A stretch of 64,000 nt of DNA from Laccaria trichodermophora (taxonomy: Eukaryota; Basidiomycota; Agaricomycetes; Agaricales; Hydnangiaceae): the NCBI GenBank assembly GCA_018417955.1, contig JACTVC010000025.1, forward strand, positions 62,001 through 126,000, written 5' to 3'. The notes beneath the pieces are model-generated. The model had not been told where the DNA came from. It did no database searches and saw nothing but the letters and a program-made list of their open reading frames with translations. The position numbers were made by a program, and so were the translations under genes. Below are positions 23,472 to 35,313 of this stretch, piece by piece (position 1 is the first letter of the stretch; each line of letters starts with the position of its first letter).

Positions 23472-23910
23472 TCCTGGAGTCCTGTCTAACGTTTGGCAGT
23501 TTGGCAGTTCTTGAGTTATTCTATCAAATGTTACAAAAAGACATCCATCTACATCTAAAGAGATTTAATTTAAGGTAACTAGTTAAGGAGCCATCCTCAA
23601 TGGAAATGGTCTCCGTCATTCAGTACGTTGCCATTCTCTTCCAAAAGTCAGATGCTGACGCAATTGTCACATGCTGTGACAGTGACGTTACTACTACAAC
23701 AACGTCAATCACACGACTTCCACCTCACGACCCCCACGACAAACAACCCCGGCTGCCCACAAATGGCAACGACTGCCCCACCCGCAACGAGAACAACTGG
23801 CAAACGACGACAACCGGCAAATGACGACCAACACCCCAAAACGACGACAAGCAAGGGAAACAATGACACAACAAGCAACGGAAACAACAACGGGCAAACA
23901 ACGACCAGCG

Positions 23911-23998
23911 CCCTTGCCAATCGACGACCAGCGCCCACGCCAATCGACGACCAACGCCCACGCCAATCGACGACCAACACCCATGCCAATCGATGACC
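23911..23998 (+). repeat. 24-bp tandem repeat
   Basis: Four imperfect copies of a unit containing CCAATCGACGACCA, followed by diverging copies. Non-coding GC-rich interior of element A. Confidence 0.7.
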
Positions 23999-24480
23999 AG
24001 CACCCACGAAAACGGACGAACAGCGCACCCCCATGGCCCCTGACCTATGAACGACCCCACGAGCGACGTGGCAAGTATGTGACGCAGATGGACGACGACG
24101 ACGACATAACCGACGGCGTAACCGCCGTCGTCGTTGTCATTTTCTATTCAATACGGTAAGCACCTGACCGTCTCTATCCCCACCCACGTTACTAACACAG
24201 GCCCAGCACCATCGACCACCCAATGGTGGCAACCGCCCACTCCACCAGTGGGCAGTCAATGGCTAGCACATCCCACATCACCCACCGTGTGCAACGATGG
24301 AAAAACGACGACAATGGTCAACAAACGACGGATGGACGACGATGAAGACACGCCGACCGCCGACCACCACGAAGACACGTCGAGCGCCCACCACCATGAA
24401 GACACGCTGGGCGCCCACCCCACAAACAAAGATGAGCGACCACCAACGCCGCCTACAAATGGCGACAGGGGCTCAATCAT

Positions 24481-24750
24481 TGCCTATCCCTCACTGCCCT
24501 CATTCCCTCCCCCATTCCCTCCATCCACCATCCCCCATTCCCTCCCTCCCCCATTCCCTCACTTCCTTCCCCATTCCCTCACTCTCTCCCCCATTCATTC
24601 ACTTCCCCCATTACCTCACTCCCACTCCCTCACTCCCTAGCCCTCTCCCTCATTTCCCAGCACTCCCCCTCTCTCTCATTGCCTGCCACCCCTTTCCCCC
24701 TCTCTTATTACCCACCAACACCTGCCCCCTCTCCCTCACTCCCCATCTCT
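24481..24750 (+). repeat. Polypyrimidine C-rich tract in element A
   Basis: TCCCTCCCCCATTCCC-type repeats, inverted relative to the polypurine tract at 20576-20935. No gene. Confidence 0.6.
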
Positions 24751-24881
24751 ATATTTCTTTAATAGCAAATGTAGTAATGTAAATCTATGTAGTCATAATC
24801 AATAAATTGCACCTTTGTCTGGTGAAAATTACAGATACATCAACCAACCATTTGTTCTTAATTCAGGATATAGTTTAAAAA

Positions 24882-27077
24882 GGTATTGTTGTAATATATC
24901 CTGGTTCAAGACATAGTTGAAAGATATAAGAAATCTTCTTCAAAATGTTTGTACTGACAAGAAATGTTTGTGAAACATTTCTTATTGTATTTGGAAATGT
25001 TTACAAGTTCAAAGATCTTTGACTGGATAAGAAATCTTTTTGTACTGACAAGAAATCTTTGTGAGATATTTCTTATCATATTGGAAAATGTTCACAAGTT
25101 CAAAGATCTTTGACTGGATAAGAAGACTTCTTCAAAATGTTTGTACTGGCAAGAAATCTTCATAAAATATTTCTTATTGTACTTGGAAATGTTTACAAGT
25201 TCAAATATCTTTGACTGGATAAGAAGTCTTCTTCAAAATGTTTGTACTGGCAAGAAATCTTCATGAAATATTTCTCATTGTACTTGGAAATGTTTACAAG
25301 TTCAAAGATCTTTGACTGGATAAGAAATCTTTTTGTACTGACAAGAAATCTTTGTGAGATATTTCTTATCATATTGGAAAATGTTCACAAGTTCAAAGAT
25401 CTTTGACTGGATAAGAAGACTTCTTCAAAATGTTTGTACTGGCAAGAAATCTTCATAAAATATTTCTTATTGTACTTGGAAATGTTTACAAGTTCAAATA
25501 TCTTTGACTGGATAAGAAGTCTTCTTCAAAATGTTTGTACTGGCAAGAAATCTTCATGAAATATTTCTCATTGTACTTGGAAATGTTTACAAGTTCAAAG
25601 ATCTTTGACTGGATAAGAAATCTTCTTCAAAATGTTTGTACTGGCAAAAAATCTTCATGAAATATTTCTTATTGTACTTGGAAATGTTTACAAGTTCAAA
25701 GATCTTTGACTGGATAAGAAATCTTCTTCAAAATGTTTGTATTAACAAGAAATCTTTGTGAGAAATTTCTTGTTGTATTTAGAAATGTTTAGCTTGTGAA
25801 GAATTCTTTTAAATAAATATTTGGAAGCAAGAAATGGTTTTGCAAACTAAGAAATCTTTATGAATATTTGGATAGTTTTGACAGGTTAAGAAAGGTTTGA
25901 GTTTTTTTTTAATAATGAACACAGCAGATAGAAGGGTGTTGGTGAAAATAGTGGGGGAAAGCTGCTGGGTGATGCTAACTTGGTTGAGTTTCAAATGGTG
26001 AACATGGCTGATAGAAGGGGGGTGTTGGTGAAAACAATAAGGGAAAGCTGCTAAGGGATGCTAACTTGGTTGTATTTTAAATGGTGAACATGGCAGATAG
26101 AAGGGGGTGTTGGTGAAAACAATGGGGAAAAGCTGCTGAGGGATGCTGACTTGGTTGAGTTTTGAATGGTGAACATGGCAGATAGAAGGGGGCTGTTGAT
26201 GAAAACAATAGGAGAAGGCTGCTGAGGGATGCTAACTTGGTTAAGTTTCAAATGGTGAACATGGCAGATAGAAGGGGGGTGTTGGTGAAAACAATGGGGG
26301 AAAGCTGCTGGAGGATGCTAACTTGGTTTAGTTGAGAAGTGGGATGTTAGTGAAAACAGACTTAAAGTGGTGAACATGACAGAGAGAAGTGGGGTATTGG
26401 TGAAAACAGACTTAGAGTGGTGAACATGACAGAGAGAAGTGGGGTGTTGGTGAAAAGAACCTCTGAGTGGTGTGAACATGACAGAGAGAAGTGGGATGTT
26501 GGTGAAAACAGACTTAAAGTGGTGAAAATGACAGATAGAAGCAGGGTATTGGTGAGAACAAACTTAGATGAGTTTTGAGGGAAAAAAAAAAAAGCAATGT
26601 ACAAAATGATGAGAAAACTGCACCAGAAAAACCAAGTTTTTTTCTTGAAATTGGGACCCCAGATACCCCATGACACTGGTCGGATATGTTTCAGCCATGT
26701 GACAAGGCTAAAAGATTTTTTAGCAGTGTGACATGCTTAGAACATATCCGAGCGATGTCACACCACTGAAACATTTCTAGCCACTCTGGCACACCTCAAA
26801 CATTTCTGGTCAGTTTGACTTGGCTCAAAAATTTCTTAGCAGTCTGACACACTTCAAACATTTCTGACCACTTTGATATGGCTAGGATATTTTTAACCAC
26901 AATATAACCACCCAAACATTTCTGGTCACAATATTAGAGGTCAAACATTTTCTACCCAATCCAATATTATATTTTCTCCCAAGGCAAGAAAAATAAATGG
27001 CTGAACAACCTATTAGCCTGGATATATACCTATATGTTTCAAGGCTAATAGCTTGTTCAAGGTGGGTGACTGAAGTG
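24882..27077 (-). repeat. Right arm of element A
   Basis: Inverted copy of 18485-20475. It is longer because the roughly 101-bp unit set containing TCATATTGGAAAATG appears twice (about 25076 and 25370), against once on the left. Confidence 0.85.
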
Positions 27078-27115
27078 GTACATACCTGTATATAGGTGTG
27101 TAGCAATGTGCAGGT

Positions 27116-27208
27116 AGAATGGCATCTGGCCACCTGGCAAGATGCAGCTCCTACAAAAAAAAGGTAAGTGCATTTTTGCAGTTAGGTTGGCATAGTACTA
27201 CAGCCATG
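27116..27208 (+). repeat. Diverged relative of the inner end of element G's inverted repeat
   Basis: Aligns by eye with about 745-837 of the element G arm, in the same orientation towards a gene: GGCCACCT, then CTACAAAAAAAAGG, then GTGCA and finally TACTACAGCC. It sits immediately outside the stop codon of the minus-strand gene at 27225. Possibly the terminal repeat of the KDZ-2 block. Confidence 0.4.
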
Positions 27209-27224
27209 GGTGGTCAATAACATC

Positions 27225-28029
27225 TCAATAGCTCCTGCCCATCCCGAGTTCAGCATTAAAGTCGAATTTGGAAGCGGATAGTGTCCCGTCTTCATCGCAG
27301 CAACCCCAGAAAATGTAGACCCTCCCCCCAAGCTGCTTCCAGGCTTTTTCAGCAAAGGTCCGGCAGAACTTCATTGCGGATTTCACAGCCAGCCTGTTTG
27401 TAAAAGCATGAGCCGGGTGAGAAGGGTCCGGACAAAGGCAGACCTCTGTTTCTCCTCTTCCGGAGGCCCTTGTAAATTCCACTTTTTCGCCGTCTCTTTT
27501 AACTCTTCAATCTCATCCTCTGTCAGATTGCTCAAAACCAAATTCAGCCCAGCTTGGAAGCTACCAAACTTAATATCCCCATTTCCAGATAGCGTCCGTT
27601 GGGCCTCCTTAATTTCCATCTTCTTCTGCACCGATGCGACGGTCCGGAAGTTCCAGTTCATGCTCCGGATTTTTATTTCTTTAGGCTTTCGAATTCTGGA
27701 CTTGACTCCGAACCATTGCTGGACGGCCTGTGGTATTCAATTAGCAGTCAAACGGGCCATCCGTTTCGGTCTATGCTTACCTTTCGGAGGTTAGCTGTAT
27801 CTCCTTCTGCAGATTCCTTCCTCACCTTGAATTTTTGTAGCACCTTTCCCATAATCGCAACCCAGGCTCCAGCAGACTTCTTTGACCTATATTCCAGAAG
27901 ATATTTTTCTAGGATCTCCATCTGCCAGTCTTCCCAGATATGGGCTGGGGGTGCGACGTGTTCCACCATTTTTGGGGGAGGCATTTCGTCCCCAGAGGGC
28001 ACAGGGATATCTAGCGAGTTGTTGTTCAT
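27225..28029 (-). CDS. Unknown protein accompanying KDZ-2, 233 aa
   Basis: Exons (minus) 28029-27781, 27727-27444 and 27393-27225 join in one frame (introns 53 and 50 nt). A Pro-rich start is followed by an aromatic helix (IWEDWQMEILEKYLLEY) and a basic segment ending in AVQQWFGVKSRIRKPKE. Next is a long charged helix (LTEDEIEELKETAKKW) and a C-terminal domain with KFCRTFAEKAWKQLGG and a YIFWGCCDEDG motif. I associate the AV-x-QWF pattern with proteins encoded beside KDZ transposases in Agaricomycetes; function unknown. It is divergent from KDZ-2, with 330 bp between start codons. No lesion seen. Confidence 0.65.
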
Positions 28030-28359
28030 TCTTTAGAAGCTTGTGAGATGGAGTTGTAAATGTATTCTTGAATTGTTTTTTTTTTCTTCAGTGAATTCAG
28101 CAGAGAAATGTTAGACTTCGGGATGCTAAACAAACAAAGGCCTGATTACCATATTTGACAAGTTTTCTGCCTTTTTTGGCAAGCCCACCAGAGATTGGCG
28201 AGCTAAAAATAGGATGCTCACTCTTTTCTGCTAGTCTGCATTATACTACGGTTGGCGGGCATGCTATCAGTGGTGACAAAATCAGAGCCTTCACCTGACC
28301 CTATTTAATCTACTTGGGAGAAATGCAGCAAAGGAAGACTTATCCATTGATTGATAAAC

Positions 28360-31300
28360 ATGAGGTTCACCACGAGGCAAAACATCTCCTTCAAAGTTCC
28401 ACAACAACACCACGGATTAGAGATGAGTACCTGGAGAACAAAGGTCATAGGCTCTCTGAAACACACCCGTTATACTCAAGGTCCCCGTGGAAATGTCAAA
28501 GTGAAGACAGTTTTTCCAACAGACCCAACGTCCTCTCAATGCATTTCCACCCCATCTCAATCCCCCCAAAAAAACTCTGTTTCTTTACCCCAAGTTGACC
28601 GGGATGACTGCTCAATGGGAACAAATGAAGAAATTATGTTCATGAACATGAACAATCAGGAGATAAATGGATCCAAGGTAGGTACCTTGACTTAGTCATG
28701 TCAACAGATTTTTTACAATTGACAGTCATCCAACGATTATTTACGCAAGTGGGGAAATCGTCGCCGGTTGTATCTTGATGAATTACTTGAACGAGAGGCT
28801 CCGGCACCCTCTAATATCTGTGCTACATGCAGGGTAAGGGAGGGAACGTGGAAATGCCAGGATTGTCTGGGAAATACATCCGAATGCACAGATTGCTGCA
28901 GAATCTCACATCGTCGACATCCGTTTCACAGGGTGAAAAGCTGGACTGGTTCATATTTCTCATCATCTTGGTTATGGAAAGTGGGTACTGTCGTACACTT
29001 GGGACACAACGGCTCGCCTTGTCTGGGGATGAAATGGGATTCTTCGGATAATGAGGGGTTAGACCCAGATATTTATCTGGATCAGGGTGGATGTCCATTG
29101 GATTCCACGGATATGGACCCGGATGACATTGACATTGACATCGATATCGAGGATCTCACGGATGGCAGGGAAAGTCTCCAGGATGACAATGAGATCCCTG
29201 ATCCACCTGTATCTTATCTGAACGGACGTCGGGTGCTTACATTCATTCATACAAACGGAATTCATCAGCTACCTACGTCATTCTGCCATTGTGCGGGTGC
29301 ACCCGCATTGGATATTCAATTGTTATGGATGGGATTCTTTCCCTCTACCTCTGCTCAACCGCAGACAGCTTTTACTTTCAGTGTCCTTGATGACTATCTC
29401 CTGGAAAACCTGGAATGCAAAACGTCTGCGACCCATTACTATTCCAAACTCCGGAGAATGACTTCCAAAGCATTTCCAAGGCAGGTTAAGGTATGTAGGA
29501 ACCACAATGAGATTTTTGGACTATGGACTCAAAAGGAAAATGCAGGACCGATATCAAGAGCTTATTTGGGCAAGTCGTCAATGGAGAAGTTTAAAAGAAT
29601 ACAAGTGGTTTGGATTTGGACATCAACATCGTCCTCCCGGAACAGGAGAGTTAGCACTTTTCTGTGCAGCATGTCCTCAGCCAGGGGTTAATCTTCCAGA
29701 GAACTGGAAAGAGGATGCTGAGCAATGGGCGTATTCTCAGGGCTTTGTTCTGGATGGTAACTTTACCTGTAATCATAAATTGCAGCGACGGCTGGAAACG
29801 GATGTTTGGTTAAAGAATGGGGAGGGATACATGGTGGAAAAGCAAAGATACGGACAGCATTTGAGGGTCGCGAAAGAAGTCAAGGAGGTGAGCAATTACC
29901 CATTCATTCCGGATCCTTTCGACCCGGCCGTTCTAGGCACCAACTTGTAATGAGCATCATGCTGTCAATGACAAGGCCCGTATTCACAAAGGTTGCGATT
30001 CCACGGGTCTGGGAGCTGCTGCGTGTCTGAGGCATGGCTGCTACTGCCCTGGTGGTGTTGTTGACTTTCAAAAAGGCGAAAGGTAGGTAATCCTGTCCTC
30101 CCCCATCTTTTATGTCATTGAGAAAGTTTGCTAGACAGATGAACATGGATTACGCACTTTGTGAGGCAATGAAGAACACCAACATGGAGGAAATAATGAA
30201 GTGCATTGTGGTCTATGATGTGAACTGCCAGTACCATAAGAATTTTTTCAAATGGGTGGAGGACAGCCCGTTTCTCGAAGTTCACCCAGGCCTAATCATC
30301 ATTCCCGGGATAGGCCTTTTCCATGTCCATGGGCATCAATTGATTTGTCTGGCTAGGTTTTCACCTACTTTTATTGAGGGGGCAGGTCAGGCTGATGGTG
30401 AAATTCTGGAGACCCTTTGGTCGACGCTTAATCACATTGGTCGAATCTCCCGAACAATGACTCTCACCCATCGGACCGAGGTCTTGGACTCCCACATGGG
30501 AGATAGCAACTGGAAGAAACTCGTCAACATGGGTCCGCCTTAAATATGTCTTCCAAAAGCGATGCTGATTGGTGTTAGTTTCTTCGCTATGCCACCGCTG
30601 GAAGAAGATTCAATCCGGACTCGCAGCTGCGGAAGCGGAGTTATTGAAACTTTCGGACACTGCAAGCCCCGAACAACTTAAAGATTGGGATGGACTTGCT
30701 GAGGAAGCACAGAGATGCCGGGTGGCTGATGCCTCAGCAATGGATGTGTATGAAGCAGAAGCTCCGAAGGGTTTGTCTTCCTATGTTACAACCTGATATG
30801 TCTTGTATTAAAGGCCAGCATCAGTGCCTACGCAGAAGGACGTTCAAGCAGCACTCATGGGACAGGAATCCCCAGTGAACGCTTCCATGGGAGTAACATT
30901 GTGGGTTAGCACTGGGATCAAGATACAGGAAGCTCAGTAAGTTAATTGTCCCTCATCAGGGACTTTAAGTTTATATTAGTAGATTGGCGTTAAGTCGGTT
31001 TATCCGGATGATGGGCAGGAAGCCAACACCCGAGGACAAGCTCGACCTGGCAAAGCGACGTCAGATGTTTCTCCGAAGAATTGATGCATTCGAGCGGGAA
31101 GCATACAAACTGTTTCCCGGAGTAGACTTCGTGAGTCAGACCATGGACATACCACCCGTGGAAGACGGATATGAACATGACGATGATTTGGAGATGCTGC
31201 TGGCCAATCCCCCTTCATCTGACAGGCAAATGGCTGAAAGCATGGAGGTCATACTCCCCTCGTCTTTTCCTGACCTTCTGGAGCAAATGGAGATTGCCTG

Positions 31301-31982
31301 TCAGCGGGAGATTCTTCTCCGGATTGCACAAGCCAATGATACACTGGCAGCCATCTGTTTGGAAATTGGACACAAATCATTCATCTATCGCAAAGAAATT
31401 AACAATCAGGAAAGTAAAAAGGGAAAGACCCGTTCCTATGACAAGGTAAATACTGCGGATAGAAACTTGGCACACCATCTCCGGGTCTATGTGCAAGCTC
31501 GATGGGCTTTGGCCCGCTTGGGTGCATCGGCTGACATTCTCAACAAATATCGACCTATAGAAAAGAAAGAAACCCATACGCTTCCCAATATTTCTCAGCC
31601 AAATGGTCGGGGCTTTAGAAACCAGAACATTCCCTGGTTCTGGGGTATGAATATTCATGGAGATTCATTCGAAAGCTTTCACATGGAAGAATGTAGGAAC
31701 TTTAGCCAGTATTTGGATCTACGGCTAACCATAATTCCAGTGTATCGAGTGAATTATATCCAGGCGAAGGCAAGGCGGGACAGGTGGCTGGAGGAATTCA
31801 AGCTCGTTCCGCGGGAAATGCGCTGGATGATGTTGTACTTCCAGCGTCGGGCTGAAACGTGGGATGGCCTTGGATATGAAACGACTCCAGGGAAGCAGTG
31901 TTATGCTAGGAGACAAGCGGGCATGTGGCGGGCGTTCCAGATCCAGGCACTCACTGACTTCCAACGATCCGGGGCCATTTGA
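28360..31982 (+). CDS. KDZ transposase 2 (CxC2 type), apparently intact, about 1092 aa
   Basis: Exons 28360-28677, 28726-29490, 29546-29887, 29937-30082, 30135-30532, 30579-30770, 30819-30936 and 30983-31982 give one uninterrupted frame; the donor at 30533 (GTCCGC) and the intron at 30771 are the least certain. A DNA-binding type CxC2 cluster (CATCRVREG, CQDC, CTDCC, HRRHPFH) spans about residues 138-176. The KDZ core shows CAACPQPGVNLP, LDGNF (D about 431), VYDVNCQYHKNF (D about 552) and GQADGEILETLWSTLN (E about 613). These are likely catalytic acidic residues by analogy with the family. An acidic Asp/Ile run lies near residue 225. The C-terminus has the usual long helices and a YARRQAGMW motif. 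Expected role: cut-and-paste transposase of a KDZ element. It is the best candidate for an active enzyme here along with Plavaka. Confidence 0.88.
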
Positions 31983-32089
31983 TTGCGGGTTCTCCTTGCA
32001 TGGCTACGGGTTGTTTGCTACTGTATTTCTACAGGGCTGATCTAAGAATTGATTATATCTATCGGCAAAATATTTCTTGTCCTCCAAAT

Positions 32090-33166
32090 ATGTTGTTCAC
32101 TGATGAGCAGTTGGACGACGAAGAGCATACGGTGGCTATGCAACAACTTCTTTATATGATGAGCTCAAGGTTTCGGGCCGCAAACAGAGCTTTGCGGGAT
32201 GTAAAAACCATGGACCAGGAAGAAGCATGGGTGAAAATGTTTCAACAAGAAGTGGTAAAGTGACCCTGTTTTTGTCCCTCATTTCCCCGTTAACGTTCTC
32301 AACTCAGGACGCAATTACATATTTACTCGGATCGCATCGTGCCCGAGGGTATCACTACGATATTCCCACGTATCTTGCAGAATCCATCTCCGCGAGGGGC
32401 CCAGTTCATATGGACTTTGAATGCCCGGACACCAACCCTGATCGAATCGTGGACTGCTATTTGAGTGACTGGTGGAACGCAAAGGATATGGCGTCCATTG
32501 TGGACACATTTCCGAAATGGAGTGATGTGCAGGAGGATGCACTTCTCATACATTCAAAGTTTGTAAGTTGACCGTTTTGCTGAAACCAGGCTGTCTATTG
32601 TTGACATTTCCGTTTAGCTGGAGCAAATCTATGAACACCGAGGGGAGGTTCCGATCTCTGTATCCAACTCCGCGGAGATAGAACAATTGGAAGCTCTCCA
32701 GGATGGCATCGCCTGCGGAGCGGTGACCTTGGATGTAGAAATCAACCGGTTCTCTGACAACATCAAGGAGCTGGACGAAAGAATGCAGGACGCCTCAGTG
32801 GATATTACTGCAATGGAGGCGGAATATCGGACTGAATATCAACGTTGCGTTCTTGATAACATCCAAGAACGTCATGAGAAAGAGGATAAGCTGAAGGAGA
32901 ATACACAGGTGGCAGAGGATATGGCTCAAGCAATGCTTTCATCTGCCCGACCAAGACGGGCACTTCCACAAAGGCTACAGAGGAGGGGCAGGCCGCCCAT
33001 TCGAGGTCTCCCAGAATTTTCCCTCTCAGAGGGGGGGGACCCGGATACGTTGCATGGACCCGCCTCGGAGCAAGACATTCCGGCCAATCCATGTAAACAC
33101 AATTTGGACGTTATGATGGTTACAGACGATGATTTTTCAAACGCCGTTCGGGGTCTGTCCATGTAG
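32090..33166 (+). CDS. Unknown helical protein downstream of KDZ-2, 322 aa
   Basis: Exons 32090-32254, 32308-32562 and 32618-33166 are all in phase 0. Helical throughout: a start with LFTDEQLDDEEHTVAM, a middle with Tyr/Trp-rich segments (YLSDWWNAKDM), then a Glu/Lys-rich stretch predicted to be coiled coil (LDERMQDASVD... QERHEKEDKLKEN). A basic RPRRALPQRLQRRGRPP segment near the C-terminus could bind DNA or act as a nuclear signal. It starts 107 bp after the KDZ-2 stop on the same strand. It could be a separate gene or, if one more intron exists, a 3' extension of KDZ-2; the clean KDZ-2 stop favours two genes. Confidence 0.6.
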
Positions 33167-33694
33167 TATAGTATGGAATGTATATATCTATATCAATGGT
33201 TTCCATTCACCCCCTCGTTCCAGATGAATGATTCTTTCCATCTTTTCTGGGTCATCTAGTTCCAACCAAGCCAGAAACAACTCATCCGACATCCAAGGAT
33301 GCTGGTCATACCCCAGTTGATGGAGTACCCATTCTCTCATGAAGAACACCAAGCAGTATCGTTCCTCGGTTGAAGGCGATACTCCATGCCTAACGGACTT
33401 GGACAATACTGAGAGAAGAGTGCCCGGCTTGTATTGAAATCTAATCCCAATGCCTGGAAGCTCGGCCTGAAGGTTTGGATCAATCGTCCGGCCAATGTTG
33501 GCCAGGAGATCAAACATTCCCATCGGACTTTGTCCATCTCTATGGAATGGCGATTCCCTCTGACTTATGACTGATAGTCCCATAAATCCGCTCGCCCAAT
33601 ATCGAAGTATTCGACGTAATCCGTCGACATCCTGAATGGCATGGACGGGGGAAACGGGCTTTCCATCTGGATCTTTCTTCCCTTGATTGCAATA

Positions 33695-35313
33695 CTTTCC
33701 ATTCCTCCACTGATTCCTACTGGATTCCGCGGATTCTGGCTGGAATCCAGGAATTCCGGCAGATTCCAGGAATTCCAGTAGGAATCCGACCGGAATCTGC
33801 AGGAATCCAACTGGAATAGACAGAAAATCTCATTATTTAGGTTATATTTCACTCTTCTATTTCAGACATACGTTTTGGAACAGGGGAATTGATGAAAATA
33901 CACTTTAAATGTGACTTAATGTGCACTTATCAAGACCTCCTGAATTACTTATGCAATGTAGTCAACCAATCTATTATTCTATTCTATGTTGATAACTTAA
34001 TCCTAAGAATTTCTTATCACACTTAGATTTGAACAGAGAAAATTGTAGTATATTATATTCATTAGAACTACATAAATCTATTCTACAACATTGAGTGTTA
34101 AAGAACTACATACTCTACTACATGAGGGGGCGGGGAGGGAGTGGTGGGGAGAGAGTGGTGGAGAGGAGAGATGGAGGGGGGATGGAGGGGAGGGAGTGAT
34201 GAAGGGGGGAGGGAGCAATGGAGGGGGAGGGAGGGGAGGGAGTGAAGGGGAGGGATGGAGAGAGGGGAGAGGGGGGAGGGATGGAGAGAGGGGAGAGGGG
34301 GGAGGGATGGAGAGAGGGGAGAGGGGGGAGGGATGGAGAGAGGGAACAGGGGGGAGGGAAAAGGAAGGGGAGAGGGGAAAGGAAGAGGGAGGGATAGGGA
34401 AGAGGGTGGGCCGTCGTCGTCCGTTGACGTGCTCGTCGTCCGCTAATGTGCTCGTCGTCTGTTGACGTCGTCGTCGTCCATTGACGTGGGCGTCCATTGA
34501 CGTGGGCGTCCATTGACGCGGTCGTCGTCCGTTGACGTGGTGGTGGTGTCGTCGTGGGCGTGTCGTTTGTTGGCGTGGCCCTCCGTTGACGTGGTGAGGT
34601 GTGTCGTCGTCCATGGGTGTGGTTGTGGTGGTCGTGCGTTGACGTGGTTGTCCCTCGTCGTGTGCCTGGTGTTAGCAAGCTGGGTGGGACGAGCTTGGGA
34701 CGGGGGTTGCTCACCTAGGACGACGAACGACGACTTGCATCATTCGTCGTCTGGTTGCCACGTCGCTGATAGCGACGTGGCAACGTGTTGCCGTGCTCGT
34801 TTACTGGAGCTGGTGACGTGGCGTTGGGGCGTCGTTTCCCGCGTCGTGGCTGTGACGTTGTGTTAGAGGGTGGGGGTCGTGGTGAGAACGACGACGGACG
34901 TCGTCGTTCTCGTCGTCTTGTTGCCACGTCGCAACGTGTCGTCGTCGTTTACTGGTGATGTGGGCGTTGAGGCGTGGTGGTCGATCGGTGGCTGGTGTGC
35001 ATGGTGGTGGCCGTTGGTGACGTGGTCATGTCGCAAGGTTGGTGGGCGTCGTGGACGATGGTGGTGGTGGTTGAGAGAGAGAGGGTTGTTTGTTGTTGAC
35101 GCCCAAATCAAGCGTCGGCGTTTGCCGACGCTTGATTTGGGCATCAGGAATTCCGTTCCGTGTCGTTCCGGGAGCATTCCTTCCGGGTGATTCCTGGAAC
35201 GATTTCGGCGGAATTTGAATTCCATCAAAATTCCGCTGGAATGGTTTGATCAATTTGGCAGGGCCCTCTGCCAAATTTGATTCCGCCGGATTCCAGCAGG
35301 AATCAGTGGAGGA
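33695..35313. mobile_element. MITE E, 1.6 kb, inserted in the TET/JBP gene
   Basis: The inverted ends share TCCTCCACTGATTCCT, with GATTCCGC/GGAATCC-rich subterminal sequence (33703-33830 and about 35150-35313). The left end carries 8 extra bases. Direct duplication CAATA at 33690-33694 and 35314-35318. The interior holds AT-rich DNA, a G-rich polypurine tract (34120-34400), GTCGTCGTCC/GACGTGG repeats, and a perfect palindrome GTTGCCACGTCGCT-gat-AGCGACGTGGCAAC (34754-34784). It also holds an inverted repeat near 35100-35145 (CCCAAATCAAGCGTCGGC). No transposase. Confidence 0.85.
34120..34400 (+). repeat. Polypurine tract in MITE E
   Basis: GGGGAGGGATGGAGAGAGG repeated at roughly 30-bp spacing. 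ORFs on both strands here are low-complexity artefacts. Confidence 0.7.

Larger units (their letters stand above)
18485..27077. mobile_element. Element A: 8.6-kb non-coding element with about 2-kb inverted arms
   Basis: Termini CACTTCAGTCACCCACC on the left and the exact reverse complement on the right. The flanks are GTACATA at 18478-18484 and 27078-27084 (8 bp if the shared C is counted). Arms run to about 20475 and from about 24882. From outside in they contain a subterminal palindrome (GCTATTAGCC/GGCTAATAG), a field of roughly 30-bp GAAATGTTT-type repeats, CACTTCTCTCTGTCATG repeats, AGTTAGCATC repeats, and a roughly 101-bp array around CAAAGATCTTTG. The right arm has extra copies of the last array. 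The interior is GC-rich repeats plus a nested hAT MITE. No transposase gene seen; the ORFs inside are tandem-repeat translations. Confidence 0.85.

Noticed and set aside
34078..34714. Pro/Ser/His-rich ORFs of 178 and 198 aa
   Set aside because: Translation of the polypurine and GACG repeats in MITE E; overlapping frames on both strands are equally open.
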